From Rickettsia endosymbiont of Lasioglossum villosulum (GTDB lineage: Bacteria; Pseudomonadota; Alphaproteobacteria; Rickettsiales; Rickettsiaceae), in contig NZ_OZ032152.1 of assembly GCF_964026455.1 (NCBI RefSeq), positions 248,001-312,000 of the forward strand: 64,000 nt of DNA, in the 5' to 3' direction. The notes beneath the pieces were generated by a model. It searched no databases. It saw only the letters and a program-made list of their open reading frames with translations, and had not been told where the DNA came from. Every line of letters starts with the position of its first letter. Within the stretch, counting starts at the first letter, position 1. Shown here piece by piece: positions 25,760 to 36,066 of this stretch. Position numbers and translations under genes: made by a program.

Positions 25760-26914
25760 TTAAGTGATGATTTTGTTAATTTTATTCCAAGGTAAAACTT
25801 CTATATTTCCTCTTATTTGCTCCGTATCGCCTGTATATACTAAATAACCTTTTTCTTGATTTGCTAAGCTGCTCCAATAGTTAATTCCTTTAAAAAATTC
25901 TTGAATTATAGTTTTACTTGCTTTGACTTCAATTGGAGTTAGCTTATCACTTTCAATTAATATATCAAGTTCATGACCATGGCTATCTCGCCAAAAATAT
26001 ATCCCCTCTTCTTTGCCTTTATTAAGACGATTTTTAAGTATCTCAATTATTATCATATTTTCAAACAAGCTTCCTTTGGCATAATACTTTTCTAACTGCT
26101 CCATCGATTCTAATCCCAGTAAAGTACAAGCAAGACCAGTATCGTAAAAATATAACTTTTCTTGCTTAACTAAGCGTTTATTATAATTTTTATGATGCGG
26201 TTTAACTAAATAAATTATAAAGCTTGTTTGCAATAAAGAAAGCCACGACTTTACAGTGTTATAGCTAACCCCGCATTCAGTAGCTATAGATGAGAAATTT
26301 ACTAATTGTCCGATACGAGTAGCACAGATTTTTAAAAAAGTCTGAAATGTGGAAATATCACTAATATTTTTAATTTGCCTTACATCCCTTTCTATGTAAG
26401 TACGGATGTAGTTTCTATACCACACACTAGGTAATAAATCTTGAGTATAAAGCTTAGGATAAAAGCCTTTAAATATAAAATTTAGAGGATCACCTGTAAC
26501 AGGTAGTTTTTTACTTATTTCGTTATAGCTAAGAGGAAGTAAATAAACTATAGCTGCTCTACCCGCTAAGGATTGTGAGATGCTTTCAAGCAATAAAAAA
26601 TTCTGTGAACCTGTTAAAATAAACTGTCCAGCAATTTGGTCATTATCTACTTTCGTTTGTATATATGAAAATAAATTAGGGCAGTATTGTACTTCATCAA
26701 TGATTGCACCTTGACTATAAGTAGATAAAAAACCTCTAGGGTCATTTTGGGCAAACTCTCTTATATCTATATCCTCAAGTGAGACATAGGGTTTATCTGA
26801 AAAAATCATTTTTACTAAAGTAGTTTTACCGGATTGGCGTGGACCTGTAACAGTAACCACCGGATAATACTTTGCCGAATATTTTATATAATCGGTTATA
26901 TCACGATCAAACAT
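25760..26914 (-). CDS. AAA_14/DUF4143 family ATPase
   Basis: 384 residues. Walker A is GPRQSGKT (24-31), Walker B is GAIIDEVQY, sensor I is FILTGSQNF, and the winged-helix plus DUF4143 nuclease-like C-terminus includes FYDTGLACTLLGLE, SLFENMIIIEIL, YFWRDSHGHELDILIE and IEVKASKT. Members are common stand-alone accessory genes of unknown role, sometimes proposed as toxin- or defence-related. It stands alone and is bracketed by 43-bp palindromic direct repeats, which suggests it arrived as a unit. Confidence 0.9.
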   Translation of the reverse strand: MFDRDITDYIKYSAKYYPVVTVTGPRQSGKTTLVKMIFSDKPYVSLEDIDIREFAQNDPRGFLSTYSQGAIIDEVQYCPNLFSYIQTKVDNDQIAGQFILTGSQNFLLLESISQSLAGRAAIVYLLPLSYNEISKKLPVTGDPLNFIFKGFYPKLYTQDLLPSVWYRNYIRTYIERDVRQIKNISDISTFQTFLKICATRIGQLVNFSSIATECGVSYNTVKSWLSLLQTSFIIYLVKPHHKNYNKRLVKQEKLYFYDTGLACTLLGLESMEQLEKYYAKGSLFENMIIIEILKNRLNKGKEEGIYFWRDSHGHELDILIESDKLTPIEVKASKTIIQEFFKGINYWSSLANQEKGYLVYTGDTEQIRGNIEVLPWNKINKIIT

Positions 26915-26937
26915 AATATAAATTTGCTAATATTACT

Positions 26938-26980
26938 TATTGTACAAATTATAAATCCAATTTCTATTTTGTACAATATT
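26938..26980. repeat. 43-bp palindromic repeat, copy A, upstream of the AAA ATPase gene
   Basis: Same palindrome as 25675-25717 with two substitutions, 23 bases before the ATPase ATG. It could be an operator for the gene or an end of a mobile cassette. Confidence 0.85.
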
Positions 26981-27086
26981 TTTATATCTTAATCCTCTAG
27001 AAACTTAAAAATTTTCTACATACCTAATGACAAAATCAAAATATGAATATATTATTTAATTTTAAGATAATTAAATAATATATTCA

Positions 27087-27812
27087 ATGAGTGCAGATAC
27101 TAATATTAGCGATGGTTTAGAAGTCGCTGTGCAAGATCATTTATCGATTTTTTCTTTAATAAGTTCATCTGATATTATCGGTAAGTCAGTTATGTTAATG
27201 TTGCTTATCGCTTCTATTTGGTCGTGGGCTATCATTTTGGATAAAGTATTTAAGCTAATGCAAGTGCAACGAAAAATGCGATCATTTGAAAATACTTTTT
27301 GGTCAGGTGGTGTTTTAGAGCAGTTATATGATAGCATAAAAAGGTCAGTTAATAATCCGCTAGCTTTAATATTCATCTCAGCTATGGATGAATGTAAAAG
27401 TATAAATACTAAGGGACTTCCTGAGCTATTAAAAAATAATCATAAAGAGCGTATTACAAATTCTATGTATCTTGCTCAAAACCGAGAAATCGAAAAACTT
27501 GAGAAGAACTTAAGCTTTCTAGCAACTGTCGGCTCTAGTAGTCCTTTTATTGGGCTATTTGGTACTGTCTGGGGAATTATGCATAGTTTCCAATCAATTG
27601 CTACTTCTAAAAATACCTCACTTGCAGTAGTAGCACCTGGTATTGCTGAGGCGTTACTTGCAACCGCAATAGGCTTATTTGCAGCTATTCCAGCAGTAAT
27701 TTTTTATAATTATCTTATTTCCCGTATTACTCTGATCAATAATAAAATGGAAGATTTTATTAGCGAGTTAAACTCCATACTTTCTAAGGCAATAGATCAG
27801 GAGAAAATGTAA
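27087..27812 (+). CDS. tolQ: TolQ proton-channel subunit
   Basis: 241 residues, MotA/TolQ/ExbB family, three membrane segments. Conserved NLSFLATVGSSSPFIGLFGTVWGIMHSF and the Ala/Gly-rich APGIAEALLATAIGLFAAIPAVIFYN are the TolQ channel helices. With TolR it forms the inner-membrane stator that uses proton flow to energise TolA for outer-membrane constriction. First gene of a tolQRAB operon; its stop overlaps the tolR start by one base (TAATG). Confidence 0.95.
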   Translation: MSADTNISDGLEVAVQDHLSIFSLISSSDIIGKSVMLMLLIASIWSWAIILDKVFKLMQVQRKMRSFENTFWSGGVLEQLYDSIKRSVNNPLALIFISAMDECKSINTKGLPELLKNNHKERITNSMYLAQNREIEKLEKNLSFLATVGSSSPFIGLFGTVWGIMHSFQSIATSKNTSLAVVAPGIAEALLATAIGLFAAIPAVIFYNYLISRITLINNKMEDFISELNSILSKAIDQEKM

Positions 27813-28243
27813 TGGCTATTAAGCTTGCTGGAAGTAATAGAAAAAGTAAAAGAGCTGTAGTTAGTGAAATCAACGTTACGCCGCTTGTCGATGTGATGCT
27901 TGTGTTACTAATTATTTTTATGATCACTTCCCCAATGTTAGTTTCAGGTGTAAATGTCGACTTACCTGAAACAAATTCAAGCCCAATTTCAGGACAAAAT
28001 GAGCCTTTAGTTGTTACTATCAATAATAAAGGGGAAGTTTTCTTGCTTGAAACACCTATTGAAAGAAAGCATTTAACTGATAAGCTTGTAAATATCACTA
28101 AAGAGAAAAAAGATACTAGGATTTTTGTAAGAGGTGATAAAAACGTTTCTTATGGTGAAGTGGTAGAAGTAGTATCAGAAATTCATGCAGCCGGATTTTC
28201 TCGTGTAGCTCTTATTTCAAATATTAAAAATAATGAAAAGTAA
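27812..28243 (+). CDS. tolR: TolR proton-channel subunit
   Basis: 143 residues, ExbD/TolR family. The single membrane helix VTPLVDVMLVLLIIFMITSPML contains the protonatable Asp essential in the family, followed by a periplasmic domain (VFVRGDKNVSYGEVVEVVSEI). It works in the TolQ-TolR motor. It overlaps tolQ by one base and tolA by 11 bases, indicating tight translational coupling. Confidence 0.95.
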   Translation: MAIKLAGSNRKSKRAVVSEINVTPLVDVMLVLLIIFMITSPMLVSGVNVDLPETNSSPISGQNEPLVVTINNKGEVFLLETPIERKHLTDKLVNITKEKKDTRIFVRGDKNVSYGEVVEVVSEIHAAGFSRVALISNIKNNEK

Positions 28244-29213
28244 CGATACAAACAATAAGGATAATTTCACAGTTTTCTTTAGCTGCTCTATTGCACTGCA
28301 CTTACTTCTTTTATATTTTTTTCTATTTGGTATGCCATCTCTTTTTGAAAAATTACCAGAAGAACAAACCATAACTTTTGAAATGTTGCCTATTAGTGAG
28401 AAAGCTAATATCATAACGCAAACGAAGCAAAAAGAAGCTCCGATAGAGAACGAAGATGCTAAAAAATCAGAGCAGACTAAACCTAAAGAAGAGAAGCCTA
28501 AAGATTTACCTAAAGAGGAAAAAGCAAAAGAACCTGAAATCAAACCAGTAGAAGAAAAGCCAAAAATAGAAGAAAAAAAGCCGATAGAGGAGAAAAAACC
28601 AGAAGAAGTAAAGGAAGCACTACCTAAGAAAAAAGAGGAAATAAAAGAAGAAAAGCCTAAAGAAGAGGAAAAAAAACAGGTAGCAGAGGCAAAAAAAACT
28701 GAAGAAAAGAAAGAAGAAAAAAAGCCGATAGAGAAACCTAAAGAGGAAAAAAAGCAAGAACCTAAAACTGATGAGCTTGATTCTTTATTAAAGAACTTGG
28801 AACAGTCTTCAGAAAGTGATAATGTAAAATCGAATAAGCATAAAAGGTCAGAGAAAGTTGATAATAAGAAAGAGGCTAAGGGAGTTTATTCAGAAGGATT
28901 ACCTCTTTCAGATAATGAAAGTTCATCAATAAGGCGTCAGATTGAAAGAAATTGGAGCAATATTCCGGCAGGTGCTAGGGGTAATAAGAATCTAATAATA
29001 TTTATTCATATTGTTTTAGATAAAGCAGGTAATGTAGAACAGGCAAAAGTTGTAAAAAAAATTTGCCCTGGGATTCCAAGTAGTATTTGCGAAGCATTAG
29101 CAGATAGTGCAGTTAGGGCAGTATGGAAAGCAAGCCCTATCGAAAATCTTGATCCTGCAAGATTTAATCATTGGAAAGAGTTTGAGTTTACCTTTAATCC
29201 GGGTAAGTTGTAA
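28233..29213 (+). CDS. tolA: TolA envelope-spanning protein
   Basis: 326 residues. An N-terminal membrane helix (~16-33) is followed by a long Lys/Glu/Pro-rich periplasmic stalk (~60-190, repeated EEKKPxEEK) and a compact C-terminal TonB/TolA-like domain (SIRRQIERNWSNIPAG...IFIHIVLDKAGNV...WKASPI). TolA links the TolQR motor to TolB-Pal at the outer membrane. An RPE separates it from tolB. Confidence 0.92.
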   Translation: MKSNDTNNKDNFTVFFSCSIALHLLLLYFFLFGMPSLFEKLPEEQTITFEMLPISEKANIITQTKQKEAPIENEDAKKSEQTKPKEEKPKDLPKEEKAKEPEIKPVEEKPKIEEKKPIEEKKPEEVKEALPKKKEEIKEEKPKEEEKKQVAEAKKTEEKKEEKKPIEKPKEEKKQEPKTDELDSLLKNLEQSSESDNVKSNKHKRSEKVDNKKEAKGVYSEGLPLSDNESSSIRRQIERNWSNIPAGARGNKNLIIFIHIVLDKAGNVEQAKVVKKICPGIPSSICEALADSAVRAVWKASPIENLDPARFNHWKEFEFTFNPGKL

Positions 29214-29216
29214 TTT

Positions 29217-29339
29217 GTCATCCTGTGGCGGTATTGCCTGCATGGATCATTTTCCCCCTGTCATCCCGTGAATAAATCACGGGATGGCTACCTTAGGGCG
29301 TTTTTCGATCCATGCGGGCAATTCTAGCCACGAGGTGAC
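29217..29339. repeat. RPE between tolA and tolB
   Basis: Nested hairpin: GTCATCCTGTGGCGG...GCCACGAGGTGAC outside, TGCATGGATC/GATCCATGC next, TCATCCCGTGA/TCACGGGATG within. It would form a strong stem in the tol message. Confidence 0.82.
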
Positions 29340-29363
29340 GCCACCACACAAAGGAGTAATTTA

Positions 29364-30698
29364 GTGAAAAACATTATATATTTTGTTTTACTATTTTTTA
29401 GTTTTAATAGCTATGCTATTGAGACAATCAATATTGAATATGGAACGGCTGACCCAACTCCGATAGCGGTGAATAATTTTGAGGCTGATTCTGCTTCAGA
29501 TAATACAGTAGGTCATGAAATAGTGAAAGTTATATCTAATGATCTAAAACTTTGTGGGTTGTTTCGTCCTATTTCTTCGGCTTCTTTTATAGAAGAAAAA
29601 ACTGGTATTGGGTATAAACCGCTTTTTGCTGCATGGCGTCAAATTAATGCTAGTTTACTGGTTAATGGGGCAGTAAAAAAGCTTGAAAATGGTAAGCTTA
29701 GAATCAGTTTTATATTATGGGATACATTACTTGAAAAACAGCTCGGCGGTGAAGTACTTGAACTACCTGAAAATTTATGGCGAAGAGCAGCCCATAAAAT
29801 TGCTGATAAAATCTATGAAAAAATCACAGGTGATACTGGTTATTTTGATAGTAAGATAATATATGTAGCTGAAAGTGGTCCTGATTTAAAAAAGGTAAAA
29901 AGAATTGCTTTAATGGATTATGATGGGGCTAATAATCGATATATTACCGATGGTAAATCGTTAGTTTTAACTCCAAGATTTTCTGGTTCAGCAGATAAGA
30001 TTTTTTATGTTTCCTATGCTACTAAAAGACGAACTCTTGTTTATGAAAAGGATTTAAAAACAGGCAAAGAAAGTATAGTTGGTGATTTTGCTGGAATATC
30101 CTTTGCACCAAGATTTGCCCCTGATGGTAAAAAAGCTGTAATGTCTATAGCTAAGAACGGCTCAACTCATATTTATGAGATTGACCTTGCAACAAAAAGG
30201 CTTCATAAACTGACTGATGGTTTTGGCATTAATACTTCCCCGAGCTATTCACCGGATGGACGTAGAATTGTCTTTAATTCTGATAGAAATGGTGTTCCTC
30301 AACTATATATAATGAATTCTGATGGTAGCAATGTCCAGCGTATTAGCTTTGGTGGTGGTTCTTATATGGCTCCTAGCTGGTCGCCTCGAGGGGATTATAT
30401 AGCATTTACTAAAATTATTAGAGGTTCAGAAGGTAAAACTTTTAATATCGGTGTTATGAAGCCATATCCGCAAGATGATGAAAATAGTGAAAGAGTAATA
30501 GCAAGTGGTTATTTAGTCGAAAGCCCTTGTTGGTCGCCTAATGGACGGGTTATTATGTTTGCTAAAGGTTGGTCATCAAACGGCAAATCTTCCGGCAAAA
30601 ATAGAATTTATGCAATTGACTTGACTGGTCATAACGAGCGAGAAATCAAAACACCCGGTGATGCGTCCGATCCTGAATGGTCAAATTTACTAAATTAA
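29364..30698 (+). CDS. tolB: TolB periplasmic beta-propeller protein
   Basis: 444 residues. Signal peptide [18 protein letters not shown]. The N-terminal domain ([29 protein letters not shown]) is typical of TolB, and the C-terminal six-bladed propeller has repeated WD40-like PD40 motifs ([60 protein letters not shown]). It binds Pal and is displaced by TolA. GTG start with AAGGAG 7 bases upstream. No pal follows in this window. Confidence 0.96.
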   Translation: MKNIIYFVLLFFSFNSYAIETINIEYGTADPTPIAVNNFEADSASDNTVGHEIVKVISNDLKLCGLFRPISSASFIEEKTGIGYKPLFAAWRQINASLLVNGAVKKLENGKLRISFILWDTLLEKQLGGEVLELPENLWRRAAHKIADKIYEKITGDTGYFDSKIIYVAESGPDLKKVKRIALMDYDGANNRYITDGKSLVLTPRFSGSADKIFYVSYATKRRTLVYEKDLKTGKESIVGDFAGISFAPRFAPDGKKAVMSIAKNGSTHIYEIDLATKRLHKLTDGFGINTSPSYSPDGRRIVFNSDRNGVPQLYIMNSDGSNVQRISFGGGSYMAPSWSPRGDYIAFTKIIRGSEGKTFNIGVMKPYPQDDENSERVIASGYLVESPCWSPNGRVIMFAKGWSSNGKSSGKNRIYAIDLTGHNEREIKTPGDASDPEWSNLLN

Positions 30699-30726
30699 CA
30701 TCTTATGAATTCCCTAATCTAATATA

Positions 30727-30755
30727 TTTACTTTATATTAAATTTGTGTTAAAAT
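30727..30755 (+). promoter_or_regulatory. Candidate sigma-70 promoter for the GDSL autotransporter gene
   Basis: TTTACT (30727-30732) and TAAAAT (30750-30755), 17 bases apart, with the start codon 33 bases further on. TAAAAT matches five of six -10 positions. It implies that the decayed gene was, and may still be, transcribed separately from tolB. Confidence 0.45.
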
Positions 30756-30788
30756 ACTCCAGTTTTAATAATTTAGGCTTAATTTTTT

Positions 30789-32592
30789 ATGAAAAATAAA
30801 GCCAAAAAGCTATTAATGACGCTCGTTGCAAGCAGTACATTAATTACTAGCAGTAGTACACTAGCTACTCCTCCTCAAACCTTTTCAAATGTTTTTACTT
30901 TTGGTGATAGTTTTTCTACGCCAGCTAATAGTTGGTCAGCTTTAAGTAACCGAACATTACGGTTTTAAGTATGTAAACAATCAAACAAATTTTTCATTAG
31001 GCGGAGCCTCAACTAACAGCTTAAGTCCTGAATTAAGTACTTATAAAGCAAATGTAAAAACATTTGACCCTAACGCTCTTTATATGATGTATATGGGACC
31101 AAATGATGCGGACTCCATACTTATTGCATTACGATCCGATCTAAGTGAATTATTATTTACCCGTGGTTTAACTTTTGAGCAGATTATGAGCGGCGTTAAA
31201 GATGGCTCTTTAACTTCTAACGATTTTCCCGATACTACTGCAGAAGTAGTTTCTAGAGGGAATAATGTTAGTGAATTCGTTAAAAATATATCTGATGGCG
31301 GGGCTAAATATATAGTAGTCTTAAATCATTTTAATGAGTCCTACAGGCAATTTATATTAGGTGGTACTGATGAAGAGGAAAATTTTGCAGGGGGATTTTT
31401 AAGTAATTCATTTAATCAAGCTATTTACAGTGCGATAAATAAATCCGCTCCATCTGCAAATGTAATATATGCAGATTATGGAAGGTTAGTAGCAGAGCTT
31501 GCCACTAATCCATCGAGCTTCTTTACTGCAAATGAGCTGGAAAACACAATAGAAGATGAAGGTGTATTTGACCTTACTGCTCATCCAACGCCAGCAGCAC
31601 ATAAAATTACTGCCCAATATATTCTTTCTGTAATTGAGTCACCGAGCCGCATCGCTTATGTAAGAGAAATACCAATCGCAATTGGTGAAAATGTAGCTCA
31701 AAATATTCGTTCTAAATCTTATGATTTAACAATGAATGAAAGTGAAATGTTTAGTGGTGATATAAATGGCAATTACCTAGATTTCCATACTAAATCCAAA
31801 ACTGTCAAAGATATTGGGATTAAAAAATCAGATACCTCTGAAATCGCTGCAAATTTTAACTATAAGCTTGCAGATAATTTAGTAGTAGGTTTTGGTATCA
31901 ATGGTGATAAATCTAATATGAGCTTTAAAAATAATAATGGTAAAGCAGAGATTAAAGAATTATTACTAACATTAAATGGTACTTATAAATTTGATAACCC
32001 TATATTTGTGTATGGTGCTATCGGTAGTGGCTGGATTAAATATGATATCAAACGTCAAATTAACCTTGGTCAAGCTATAAGAATAGAACAAGGTAAACCA
32101 AGAGGTATGCATTATATCGCTACTATCGGTACGGGATATCAATATAATGCCTTTGCAGAAACAAATCTAACACCTTTTATAAATGTTAATTATCAAAAAG
32201 TTTCCTTAAAGTCATATACTGAGAAAGGTGAAATCAGTAGTACTACTATGAGTTTTAATATCCCTGATCGTAAATCTGTAATAACAGAAATAGGTGCTAG
32301 AATTGATGGAAACGTTAATGTGAAAGAAAATATTTCTGTTACTCCGTCATTCACATTGACATATGGATATGATTTTATAAACCCAATTAAGAAACAAGCT
32401 AAGGCTAAAGTATCTGATATGCCAAAGCAATTCGAAGTACCTACTTATAAAACAGACAAATCATATGTTGGTATTAGTGGTGAGTTATCAGCTCAAACTA
32501 ATAATATAAATTATGGTGTCAGAGCTGGAAGTAGATTAAGTAAGAATACAAAATTCTGGTTCGCTGGTTTATTTTGTAAATATTCGTTTTAA
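30789..32592 (+). pseudogene. GDSL-esterase autotransporter, frameshifted near the N-terminus
   Basis: The frame opens at 30789 with a signal peptide (MKNKAKKLLMTLVASSTLI...LA) and the esterase block FTFGDSF (Ser41), then stops at 30966-30968. Removing one A near 30944 restores SALVTEHYGFKYVNNQ and joins it to the long frame ending at 32592, about 600 residues in all. That frame holds YMGPNDAD, the late DLTAHPTPAAHK with the catalytic Asp/His, and a C-terminal autotransporter beta-barrel ending in Phe (GLFCKYSF). The family displays an esterase on the cell surface. The first in-frame ATG after the break is 31084, which lacks signal and Ser. Confidence 0.85.
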
Positions 32593-32601
32593 TTGATTAT
32601 T

Positions 32602-32750
32602 GTGTGGATCAGTTTTCCAGTTGTCATCCCGCGACTTGATCGCGGGATCCAGTTAAAAATACTAATAAAATTATTATTTTTTGGATGCCGTGGTCAAGCC
32701 ACGGTATGACTACCTTAGGGCGTTTTTCGATCCACGCAGGCAATGCCTTC
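32602..32750. repeat. RPE block 1 after the autotransporter
   Basis: Outer arms GTGTGGATCAG and GATCCACGC enclose GTCATCCCGCGACTTGATC...GGTCAAGCCACGGTATGAC. It probably also ends the upstream transcript, but no T-run follows. Confidence 0.8.
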
Positions 32751-32857
32751 CCGCGTAGGCGGGAATCCAGAAAAATAAACATAAAAGCAGCAAGTTTTTA
32801 AAATTAAAAGCTTAGGTATCTCGCTTATGCTGGATTCCCGCTTCCGCGGGAATGACG
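32748..32857. repeat. RPE block 2 after the autotransporter
   Basis: Hairpin TTCCCGCGTAGGCGGGAATCCAG...TGCTGGATTCCCGCTTCCGCGGGAATGACG, the same type as inside the mobile element at 41547-41754. Confidence 0.8.
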
Positions 32858-32885
32858 TATAAGTCATGCAACTTAGTGCTATGAC

Positions 32886-33642
32886 TTAATTACGTAGATA
32901 ATTTTTTATTAGGTCAAATTTATAACCTTTTTTATGGAGCTTAGTAATTAACTGTTGTAATTGTTCTGGACCATTGAATTGCTCTTGAAACATTTCATCA
33001 TGCATAAGCAATATTAATTTATTAGGTAAAATCGTATTTCCGGCATTAAATTTATCTTCTATTTCTTGTACTAAATGTGTAACTGACTGGATTGGTTTAC
33101 CATGTATATTATGAGCCCATTCTAAATCCCATCCAAAGATATAAAAACCATTTTTATATATCGCATCGTCATTGTCTCTACCACATCTTCTGCTTTTGTA
33201 ATATATGGATCATCTTTTTTAAGATTAGGGGTCGGAATACATCTCTTCCTGGTAACCTTGTAATAATATGGTCACCTTTTAAACCTAAAGTAATATTATT
33301 TTTCTTTAAATCTTGAATTACATCCGAGCAATGATGATAAAAATACCTATAATGATTGTGTGCATGAGTATAGCTATGATTTCCTACATCAATAAGAGGA
33401 GATTTTCTAGCATTATTTATAAAATTTCTTACATCTTGTTTTGCATTATCATAATGTAACCCCACCATAAACAGCGTAATAGGAGTTTTATTTTTCAACA
33501 TAACATTAATCAAATTCTTTGTACCTGGTAACGGTCCATCATCGGATGTTATATAAATGGTACGAGCATTTGGTAATGATCCATATGATGTACTTACGAT
33601 AGTTAATAAGTAACCTAATATAATTATTTTTAAAATTTTCAT
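32886..33642 (-). pseudogene. Polysaccharide deacetylase (NodB family), two frameshifts
   Basis: From 33642 the gene encodes a signal peptide (MKILKIIILGYLLTIVSTSYG), the NodB motif TSDDGP, the metal-binding HSYTH, and RLPGRD. After VFR the coding continues only by changing frame twice: TPNLKKDDPYITKAEDVVE (about 33180-33232) and then NDDAIYKNGFYIFGWDLEW...LMHDEM...FDLIKNYLRN to the stop at 32886. All domain blocks of the family are thus present over ~250 codons, but the gene is broken twice. The intact enzyme would de-N-acetylate peptidoglycan or another glycan. The readable 154-residue piece lacks the C-terminal half of the fold. Confidence 0.85.
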
Positions 33643-33804
33643 AATGTTAACCCCTTTTAAAGTTATATCTATTGATTATAAAAAGTTTATTGTCGTTTTA
33701 TTTGAAAAATTGGCAATAATATTTCTTATTTTTGATCCTCAAGTATTAAAACGTACGCTGAGGTCAAAAATTTAGATGCTTCTTGCTTTTTTTAAAGTTG
33801 ATTT

Positions 33805-34815
33805 TTACTTATTAGGAGGGTTATCTTTCTGCTCTAAACTGAATAAAGTAAAGCCTGTAAAGATTTTACTTTCTTTTTTACCGGTTGCATATTCTTCTAA
33901 AGACACTTCAACAATTTCTTTAGGACCTATTGGGGTTGCATGCCTAAAATAAAGCTTATCGTTTTTGGTAAATACAAACCCAACGTGAGCTATATTATGT
34001 TCTGATTTTGTTAGCTCTAATAGTTTTGGGTTGTCCATTGTCATAACCATAAGATATATTTTTCCTGCAAATTGCTTTGTCAGTTCTTGCTTATGCTCTA
34101 AGAAATCAGTAAAGCTTATATAACTAATATCAGATTTAAAAGGTTTGATGGATTTTATCTGATTATATTTTTCACCAAATGAAAAGCATTCATCTCTAGA
34201 TACATTATCTTTAATATAATTATTAATTTGTGTTTCAAGTAGACCTGCTTTATTAATCATCGCAGTTTTAACTTTAGCATATGGAAGATTTGCAAATACA
34301 TTTTCCATTGTAAGATATTTACTATTATTCTTTAACCATTCATCCATAAAATGATTTCTGTTAACATATGATATATCGTCAGAAGGAAACATAATTTTTG
34401 CTAGAGCTTCTGCTAACTGCTCTTTAAATTTTACAGGATCCACATTTGGTTCTTTTATTTCTGCTAATGCTATAACCATTTCTATATAGCTAAAGCAGTC
34501 AAAAGTTTCTAGATTAATTAGCTCATTCTTATCTCTATTCTTATCCCAAATAATTAAATTTGTGCCTAGTTCCGTATCATAAGGCTTACCTATGAAATAG
34601 TCAGAATATGCCAATATTTTATTGGAAAAATTCTCGTTTTTTAATGATATTGCTAGCTTGTGAAGATTTTGCATATTAATAGGAGAGATTTTATTTGTTT
34701 GTGTATTTTCACTTTGGACTTTATCCGTAGTAGTAGGGGATTCATTAAAAGCATAACTATTAAAGGAAATAATAGAACAAATGCTTAAAGTTAAAATTAA
34801 TTTCTTTCTCATCAT
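33805..34815 (-). CDS. DUF1460 family (amidase-like, NlpC/P60-related) exported protein
   Basis: 336 residues with a signal peptide (MMRKKLILTLSICSIISFNSYA). The block NLETFDCFSYIEMVIAL has the nucleophile-like Cys107, and NIAHVGFVF near residue 270 supplies the His of an NlpC/P60-type site; GKPYDTELGTN precedes them. DUF1460 proteins are described as N-acetylmuramoyl-L-alanine amidase-like, acting on peptidoglycan or its fragments. The gene stands alone on the minus strand, followed by a convergent repeat-rich region. Confidence 0.8.
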   Translation of the reverse strand: MMRKKLILTLSICSIISFNSYAFNESPTTTDKVQSENTQTNKISPINMQNLHKLAISLKNENFSNKILAYSDYFIGKPYDTELGTNLIIWDKNRDKNELINLETFDCFSYIEMVIALAEIKEPNVDPVKFKEQLAEALAKIMFPSDDISYVNRNHFMDEWLKNNSKYLTMENVFANLPYAKVKTAMINKAGLLETQINNYIKDNVSRDECFSFGEKYNQIKSIKPFKSDISYISFTDFLEHKQELTKQFAGKIYLMVMTMDNPKLLELTKSEHNIAHVGFVFTKNDKLYFRHATPIGPKEIVEVSLEEYATGKKESKIFTGFTLFSLEQKDNPPNK

Positions 34816-34892
34816 AAACCTCTCCTATTTAATAAAAGAGGTATTATAAAGAAAAATTAACTATCCATCAAGAATTAGTTAATAAATATTTA

Positions 34893-35777
34893 CTATTTGA
34901 GAACTTTCATTAGCTCTTCCCATTCTCGTTTAGTCATTCCGCTAGTTTCATGGGTAACTTTTTCACCGCTTATCATTTTTTTAATCACTTCTAAACCTTT
35001 ACAAGAAATATTTGCTCCGCACATACGATATTCTTCAAAAGCTTCATAAGTAAAAGGTACCCAAGCTTTAACTATATCAAGCATCTTTTCGGCATAAACT
35101 CTAATTTCATATTGAGCGTGCGGATCAGCTCGTAGCCTTAAGAAGTGAAGCAAGTTATGTAAATTAATTTTCCAATACCATTCCGTATAATAATTTAATG
35201 TCAAATTCATACGAGCAAGCTCCCTAGCTATACCGGTAGTATTTTCGTCTATGACATTACCATCTTCGTCGGTATTCATTAATTCCGTATAGTGCTTATA
35301 ACAATTTCGGGCATCTTCTTCTAATATGTTAAGGACCTTTTCGGCTACTTCTTTTGGTAGGCTATCGCTTTCTCGGCATTGTTTATTAGTACTAGATTGC
35401 GGGGCAATATTTTGTGGTTCAGGTAAATAAAACTCATTACCTAATATTGAGTATCTAGCAGAATATTCGTTAACGCTGGCTGTTCTATGCCTAATCCACT
35501 GTCTTGCAATAAAGATCGGTAATTTAATATGAAACTTAATATCACACATCTCAAAAGGCGTAGTATGATAGTGACGTAGCAAATAATTGATCAACCCTTT
35601 ATCTTGGTTTAGCTGTTTTGTGCCTTTGCCGTAAGAAACACGAGCAGCTTGTACTATAGCACTATCATCACCCATATAGTCGATTACTCTAATAAAACCG
35701 TGATCTAATACCTTTATAGGCTCGTATAAAATTTCTTCAAGTGCCGGAACTACTACTCTTTTTGTTGCGTTATTCAT
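34893..35777 (-). CDS. thyX: Flavin-dependent thymidylate synthase
   Basis: 294 residues. The ThyX motif [13 protein letters not shown] (96-108) is intact, matching RHRxxSxNxxSxR, which binds FAD and dUMP. Other family blocks include HTTPFEMCD and [27 protein letters not shown]. It makes dTMP from dUMP with methylenetetrahydrofolate and reduced flavin. Its ATG overlaps the stop of the upstream toxin-like gene by 4 bases (ATGA), so its translation is coupled to a toxin-antitoxin pair. Confidence 0.97.
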   Translation of the reverse strand: MNNATKRVVVPALEEILYEPIKVLDHGFIRVIDYMGDDSAIVQAARVSYGKGTKQLNQDKGLINYLLRHYHTTPFEMCDIKFHIKLPIFIARQWIRHRTASVNEYSARYSILGNEFYLPEPQNIAPQSSTNKQCRESDSLPKEVAEKVLNILEEDARNCYKHYTELMNTDEDGNVIDENTTGIARELARMNLTLNYYTEWYWKINLHNLLHFLRLRADPHAQYEIRVYAEKMLDIVKAWVPFTYEAFEEYRMCGANISCKGLEVIKKMISGEKVTHETSGMTKREWEELMKVLK

Positions 35778-36061
35778 TTATTCCTCTGTGTTTTTTGATT
35801 ATCATAATAATGATTCCATATCTTTAGTACTTTTATTCTTTTGTTTTTTTCATCAACTTCGTAGAATAATCTATGCTGTATATTAATCCTTCGAGAATAC
35901 ATTCCTTCATATATACCAGAAAGTTTTTTATATGGTGGTGGTATTTGAAATGGATTTTGAGCAATTAAATCAAGTAGTTGTAAGCAACTATCTTTATGAT
36001 GTGATTTTTCAATTTTCTTAAAATCTTTTTTTGCATCATGGGAATAATATAATGTATACAC
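35774..36061 (-). CDS. YoeB/Txe-family mRNA interferase toxin
   Basis: 95 residues of RelE fold. Family blocks: [11 protein letters not shown] near the start, [30 protein letters not shown] and the closing [11 protein letters not shown]. YoeB cleaves mRNA at the ribosomal A site and is held inactive by YefM. It lies 5 bases after the antitoxin and overlaps thyX by 4 bases. The catalytic Glu/Arg/His region is present, so it may be active. Confidence 0.9.
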   Translation of the reverse strand: MYTLYYSHDAKKDFKKIEKSHHKDSCLQLLDLIAQNPFQIPPPYKKLSGIYEGMYSRRINIQHRLFYEVDEKNKRIKVLKIWNHYYDNQKTQRNK

Positions 36062-36066
36062 TTGGG

